From positions 13,194,011 through 13,258,010 of the forward strand of contig JAVLUZ010000157.1 of assembly GCA_036768485.1 (NCBI GenBank): 64,000 nucleotides of DNA. The letters are read 5' to 3'. Made by a program: the position numbers and the translations under genes. Below are positions 60,601 to 64,000 of this stretch, one piece after another. The notes beneath the pieces are model-generated. The model saw only the letters and a list, made by a program, of their open reading frames with translations. It made no database searches and had not been told where the DNA came from. Source of the DNA: Mermis nigrescens. Lineage: Eukaryota > Nematoda > Enoplea > Mermithida > Mermithidae. Numbering within the stretch: the stretch's first letter is position 1; each line of letters begins with the position of its first letter.

Positions 60601-63600
60601 AGCATGAGAAATCTGGGGGGGTGAAATTTTAAAGTGCCTTTTTGGGCTAAAAATAGTAGGTACGCGTCAAAAACATCGTTTTTCGGCGTTTCTGACGATG
60701 CTCTATCTTTCTAGAGCATAAAAATATTAAAAATTGCAAAAATAAATCAAAAAAGTCAAATTAATTGAACAAAATACAGTCAAAACATGAGTATATGGCG
60801 CTGAGCGCCGAAAATTCGACACTTTTGAGCATATGGATAGCTAAAAACGCTTAGAAAGCACCTTTTCTACGAATTTTTAGAAAATTTTTGGAAACTTTCG
60901 GAAAATCGCGAATTCTGCAGGGGTGAAAAAATTTTTTTTGGGGGGGGTTGAAACATTTCCCCACGATCATGTATGGTCATGCATGATCATAGATGATCTT
61001 CGGAGGGGGCGTGTTCATCTTCCAGAAAAATTTGGACGCTCCCACCCTTATCAGAAATTTTTCCACACCTTAGATTCGCGATTTTCAGAAAGTTTTCAAA
61101 AATTTCCTAATAACCCGCAGAAAAGGTATTTTTAAAGCGTTTTAGCTATCTATTTGCTCAAGAAAGTCATTCGGCGCTTCACGCCATATACTCATGTTTT
61201 AAATATTTTTACTATATTCTGTTGAATTTCTTCGATTTTTCTTGATTTTTTTGAAATTTTTAATGGTGTTATGCTATAGAAAGATAGAGAGAGCACCGTC
61301 AGAAACGCCAAAAAGTGTTTTTAATGCGTATCCGCCATCTTCGGGCCCAAAAAGGCACTTTGAAATTCCACCCCCGTCCCAGAATTACCGTGCTTTGCAT
61401 GTCTGGTCATGACCAGACATGCTATTGCAGGGGGTTGAGTTCGGGGCTTAGATCCCTAGTGAAAGAGAAATGGGAGATTTGCTTTGAAAAATAAGGCAAA
61501 ATGAAGACAAAAGTGGTTGATAATCTACATACAACAGGGAGGGGTGAAAGGGGGACCCTACTGAAGAGTCAAGCAGTTCCTCCCATCGAGCGATTTAGGC
61601 CCAGAATAGTGCATTTTTAAGCGATGTAGACGTGGTATAACCCAAAAACGAAATTAACTGCAGTAAAAATTTTGGATTTCACTCCTACCTGACCACCCTG
61701 TCTATGTGCGTCTGTGATGAGAATTGTAAATTTTCTTCAATTTCAGCATTTAAACTAGTTGCTTAGTTGGTCATTTTGGTCCAAAAATCTAACTAATTGA
61801 GCCCCTCCCAGATCGGCCGATCCCGTATACCGACCATGCTGTGCATCTATGGTCTGTCTCAATGATGCTAAACTCTGCGTAAGGTGACTAATTAGTGTTT
61901 TTGTACAAGGCGGGTAAGATAATGCGTGGAAAGATGAGAAATTTGCATCTATTTACCAGAAAATCGTCAAATTTTTGGCGCTCTGCGCCTTACGTGGAGC
62001 ATTCTCTATAGTTTCGTCTCAAGCGCAACCGAAAATGACATTTGTCATAGCCTAAGTATTTGGAGAAAAGAAAATTTTTCCGAAAAATTGAATTTTATGA
62101 GCTTAACGGGTAGAGCATGTTGTGAACGTCGGTAGAACGATTTTTACGAGCTATCCCTACGAATTTTCCGAGATATTAATCAATTTCCTTTGGGTTCTCT
62201 CTCTACGCTTCCGCTGCCGAATACTGGATAAGGGCCTGCGTATGTTCGTTCATTCGTTTTCATGTCTCACTAAGTATTGCACATGTTATTATTAATGTAT
62301 ATTTCATAATTATACATTTTTTTGAATTTCCTTTCATTAAATTTTTTCGATATTCCATTTTCATTTGCTTTTGTAGTGATCCAAATTTATGGGTGATCAA
62401 ATGCAGAATGGGCGAAGAGAAGCATACGGCCCTATTGTTGTTGCGCAAATTTTTTGCGTATGAACATACGGAAGAGGTGAATGACTATATTTAATTATGA
62501 CAAAGTTGTCTACTGCAAGAATACGTAAGCTCCCCAGCTTGCCCTGAACAGGGCCGTTCATTTTGGTTTTATGTGTACAAAGGATTGCTGTATTTTAATC
62601 TACGTACCTGATTTTTTCCATAAATTTTATTTATGTATAATATACAAAGTGATCTCAATTTTATTTTATAAATCATCTAAGATTTTTTATGAGCCTTGAG
62701 CAGATTCTTTATCCTAGCGTACATTGTCCATTTAATGTGTCAGTAAAAACTTCCTAGGAACTTCCTTCCTAAAAACTTCCTAAACCCGCTCATCAGATTT
62801 CAAACGAACAGAAATCGGTTCATATTTTTTACTGCCTTATTTTATACGAATTATTACTAGATTTATACATAATCGTATACGTAACAAACGGCTAAAACTT
62901 GGTACAACTTTTGAATTAAATTATATTTTATCGATGGATATTGTCTTTTCTCTGTCAAAACATGTACGTACCTCATTTGAAAGAAGGCGCATTCTCATTT
63001 TTTCTTTACTTTACCCGTCGTTGGTTATCTTGTGTTTGCTGCGAGTTTTACCTTCAGGATTGTCTGTTAGGTTTGGTAATTTAAACTTTGACTAATGAAG
63101 AGGCTGAGACCCTATGTAACTGACAGGCACGTAGCTCTCGGGGAATGGGGTCCGGTCCGGACCCCCCAAAATTCAGAAAAATCGAAAAATAGACTTTTTG
63201 AACGTTATTTTGTGCTATTTTTGGTCTTTTTGGGCTTCGTCTCCCAAAATTGGTGTTGGTCCCCCCAAAATAGGACGGCCAGATACCTGCCTGCTAAATG
63301 ATCTCAGCCTTGCTCTAAAATCCCATATGCGACAACATGTTTCCTCTCTGATATCGATTTTCAATTTTAAAATTAGCAGACTTGACTTCTCACGTAATTA
63401 ATTCTCCCGTAGTCTTTTTACTCGTACATACATGCACATACAAGGTTTCACGAATTTATTCTTCAATGAAAAAGTGTCATAATGTCATATTCAGACATGC
63501 ACCACGCATAAGAATTTTTCTTTGGGAGTGGGTAATTTTAAAGTGCCTTTTTGCGCTCAAAAATGGTGAACACGATTTTAAAACATATTTTTTCGGCGTT

Positions 63601-64000
63601 TCTGACGATGCCTTGTCTTTATTAAGCGTGAAAAAAAATTTCGAAAAAATATTAGAAAACTTTGAATTAATTGACCAAGATATACATAGTAAAAAATGAT
63701 TATATGGCGCGAAGTGCAGAAAATTTGACTTTTTTGAGCAGATATGTAGATAGCTAAAACGCTTGAAAAAGGCATAGACCTTTTTGACGAATTTTTTTTT
63801 GGGGGGAATCGCGAATCACTTTTGGTGTTTTTGGTGTCGGTTTTCGGTGTTTTTTCTTTCTTTTCTACTTTTCTCAATCTTTGGTGTCACCGGTTTGCAT
63901 TATGTTCCTAAACCAATACCGCATTCTCTTATGATTGATATCTAATCGCGTGAGACCTTTGTTGCAGGTTGAGTATGGACTTTAAATTAAATTTTCAGCC
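56537..64000 (+). CDS. Spt5: Transcription elongation factor Spt5, 5' part of gene
   Basis: Large subunit of DSIF (Spt4/Spt5), which binds RNA polymerase II and controls pausing and elongation in the nucleus. Joined exons 56537-56587, 57729-57974, 59690-59811, 60321-60446 and 62377-62476 give 645 nt, 215 codons, one frame; a sixth exon probably starts at 63999. The protein opens [17 protein letters not shown] and continues as a long Asp/Glu-rich tract, as in other Spt5 N-termini. It then matches metazoan Spt5 just before and into the NGN domain: '[13 protein letters not shown]', '[11 protein letters not shown]', then '[20 protein letters not shown]' and '[13 protein letters not shown]'. An in-frame TAA at 56522-56524 supports this ATG. 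The remaining NGN, KOW and C-terminal repeat regions lie beyond the window. All introns carry repeats. Confidence 0.92.
57125..57370 (+). repeat. Interspersed repeat family E, copy 3 (Spt5 intron 1)
   Basis: 'cagacatgcacgcg', 'ataaggcaaaatgaaggcca', 'ataacgaagttttaacacta', 'ttgaggccatc' and 'tttttgaccc' in the same order as 16131-16385. Confidence 0.65.
57537..57694. repeat. (TA)n microsatellite in Spt5 intron 1
   Basis: About 157 bp of TA with a central TATATTA patch near 57592-57616. It ends 34 bp before the exon 2 acceptor, so the usual branch-point and pyrimidine-tract zone is squeezed into 57695-57728. Confidence 0.95.
57729..57974 (+). CDS. Spt5: Spt5 exon 2 (acidic region)
   Basis: 82 codons between TTTAG| and |GTAAAA, phase 0 at both ends. 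Almost entirely Asp/Glu, broken by a basic patch '[15 protein letters not shown]' and then '[19 protein letters not shown]', which resembles the segment after the PPKK(P)R patch of vertebrate Spt5. Confidence 0.88.
59205..59460. repeat. Family A relic in Spt5 intron 2
   Basis: 'aaggggcgggttaaggcggccg' runs into 'cttggccgtaaaaataattt', like the head of 29754 and 54684. It is followed by 'aaatttttggcgttttgcgc', a variant of the dispersed hairpin. Similar text recurs in intron 4 near 61960-62100. The remainder of intron 2 (57975-59689) is unassigned. Confidence 0.5.
59690..59811 (+). CDS. Spt5: Spt5 exon 3
   Basis: 122 nt after TTCTAACAG|, ending TGGAA|GTAAGA in phase 2. Encodes '[19 protein letters not shown]', '[20 protein letters not shown]' and W; the split lysine codon is completed in exon 4. 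Confidence 0.88.
59843..60243 (+). repeat. Interspersed repeat family H, copy 2 (Spt5 intron 3)
   Basis: Fills most of intron 3 (59812-60320). Each end carries a palindromic GTACAAAGACTTTT..GTCTTTGTAC-type hairpin (59866-59897 and 60198-60225). The interior matches 21585-21975. Confidence 0.75.
60321..60446 (+). CDS. Spt5: Spt5 exon 4
   Basis: 126 nt after CTTCTCAG|, ending CACGAC|GTAAGA. Encodes '[19 protein letters not shown]', '[20 protein letters not shown]' and PST plus a split threonine codon. This corresponds to the EYYMKKYA..QQQLLPG part of human SUPT5H. Confidence 0.92.
60607..61387. mobile_element. Foldback element in Spt5 intron 4
   Basis: Two ~320-bp arms in inverted order: 'aaagtgcctttttgggc', 'tttctgacgatgctctatct', 'atgagtatatggcgctgagc' and 'gaaaatcgcgaattctg' on the left recur as complements on the right, ending 'ggcactttgaaattccaccc'. 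The ~100-bp centre is rich in 'gatcat'. A single-armed relative lies in intron 5. Confidence 0.85.
61397..61422. repeat. Perfect 26-bp palindrome
   Basis: GCATGTCTGGTCA is followed immediately by its exact reverse complement, with no spacer. It lies between the foldback element and the family E copy in Spt5 intron 4. Confidence 0.95.
61400..61700 (+). repeat. Interspersed repeat family E, copy 4 (Spt5 intron 4)
   Basis: 'accagacatgct', 'aaaaataaggcaaaatgaag' and 'taggcccagaatagtgcattt' follow the order of the other E copies, with an insertion-like G-rich patch near 61530-61560. Confidence 0.55.
62377..62476 (+). CDS. Spt5: Spt5 exon 5 (start of NGN domain)
   Basis: 100 nt after TTTTGTAG|, ending GAAGAG|GTGAAT. 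Encodes '[20 protein letters not shown]' then '[13 protein letters not shown]', clearly the first strand and helix of the Spt5 NGN domain, which contacts Spt4 and RNA polymerase. Confidence 0.95.
63518..63820 (+). mobile_element. Single-arm relative of the foldback element (Spt5 intron 5)
   Basis: 'aaagtgcctttttgcgctca', 'tttctgacgatgccttgtct', 'tatatggcgcgaagtgcaga' and 'atagctaaaacgcttgaaaa' match the left arm of 60607-61387. The other arm is missing. Confidence 0.75.
63999..64000 (+). CDS. Spt5: Probable start of Spt5 exon 6
   Basis: The window ends AAATTTTCAG|CC. The acceptor is consensus and phase 0 is expected. CC would begin a proline codon, which fits the ..P-LQIKS.. that follows this point in human SUPT5H. 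Only two bases are visible. Confidence 0.5.

Overview
The window is nuclear DNA of an AT-rich invertebrate, most likely an arthropod. The basis is spliced protein-coding exons, GT..AG introns, a dense mix of hAT-like MITEs, Helitrons, Penelope-like and LINE elements, and long (TA)n arrays. The species cannot be fixed from sequence alone.

Only one host gene is recognised with confidence. It is the 5' part of the transcription elongation factor gene Spt5 (DSIF large subunit), on the + strand from 56537 to the window edge. Five exons can be spliced in frame (56537-56587, 57729-57974, 59690-59811, 60321-60446, 62377-62476; 645 nt, 215 codons), and a sixth probably begins at 63999. They encode the acidic N-terminus and the start of the NGN domain. 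Its introns are packed with repeats: a (TA)n tract close to a 3' splice site, a foldback element, and dispersed hairpin repeats.

Layout. 1-24.5 kb: no host gene; several interspersed repeat families, an FB-like foldback element whose arms are minisatellites (about 3.0-4.75 kb), a nested hAT-like element (8.39-10.18 kb), a relic of an IS1595/ISXO2-type transposase (16.4 kb), a G/A-rich palindromic block (19 kb) and a tRNA-derived SINE (19.66 kb). 24.6-32.7 kb: three related non-autonomous Helitrons carrying internal minisatellites; one is complete (31372-32676) and one has its 3' end replaced by a 423-bp (TA)n array. 33.6-34.2 kb: a hAT-like MITE with a perfect 8-bp target duplication. 34.5-35.0 kb: an unidentified exon-like ORF on the - strand that stops at the edge of the next element. 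35.0-41.5 kb: a tandem array of Penelope-like elements (PLEs; RT plus GIY-YIG) with a 2965-bp period, hammerhead-like motifs at each junction, and a candidate retained 51-nt intron. 42.45-45.08 kb: a decayed third PLE with an inverted 5' tip and a 13-bp target duplication. 46.6-48.8 kb: two hAT derivatives, one with an internally deleted transposase. 49.8-51.2 kb: a spliced, frameshifted IS1595/ISXO2-like transposase gene. 52.3-53.5 kb: a decayed LINE RT interrupted by a MITE. 54.7-56.2 kb: three nested elements. 56.5-64 kb: Spt5.

The window is therefore mostly a record of transposition. A ~240-290-bp hAT-like MITE recurs eight times, several times with an 8-bp target duplication. A short GC hairpin preceded by a TCAAATTTTT-like tract recurs in several otherwise different repeat families, with compensating stem changes; nothing in the listed features explains it.
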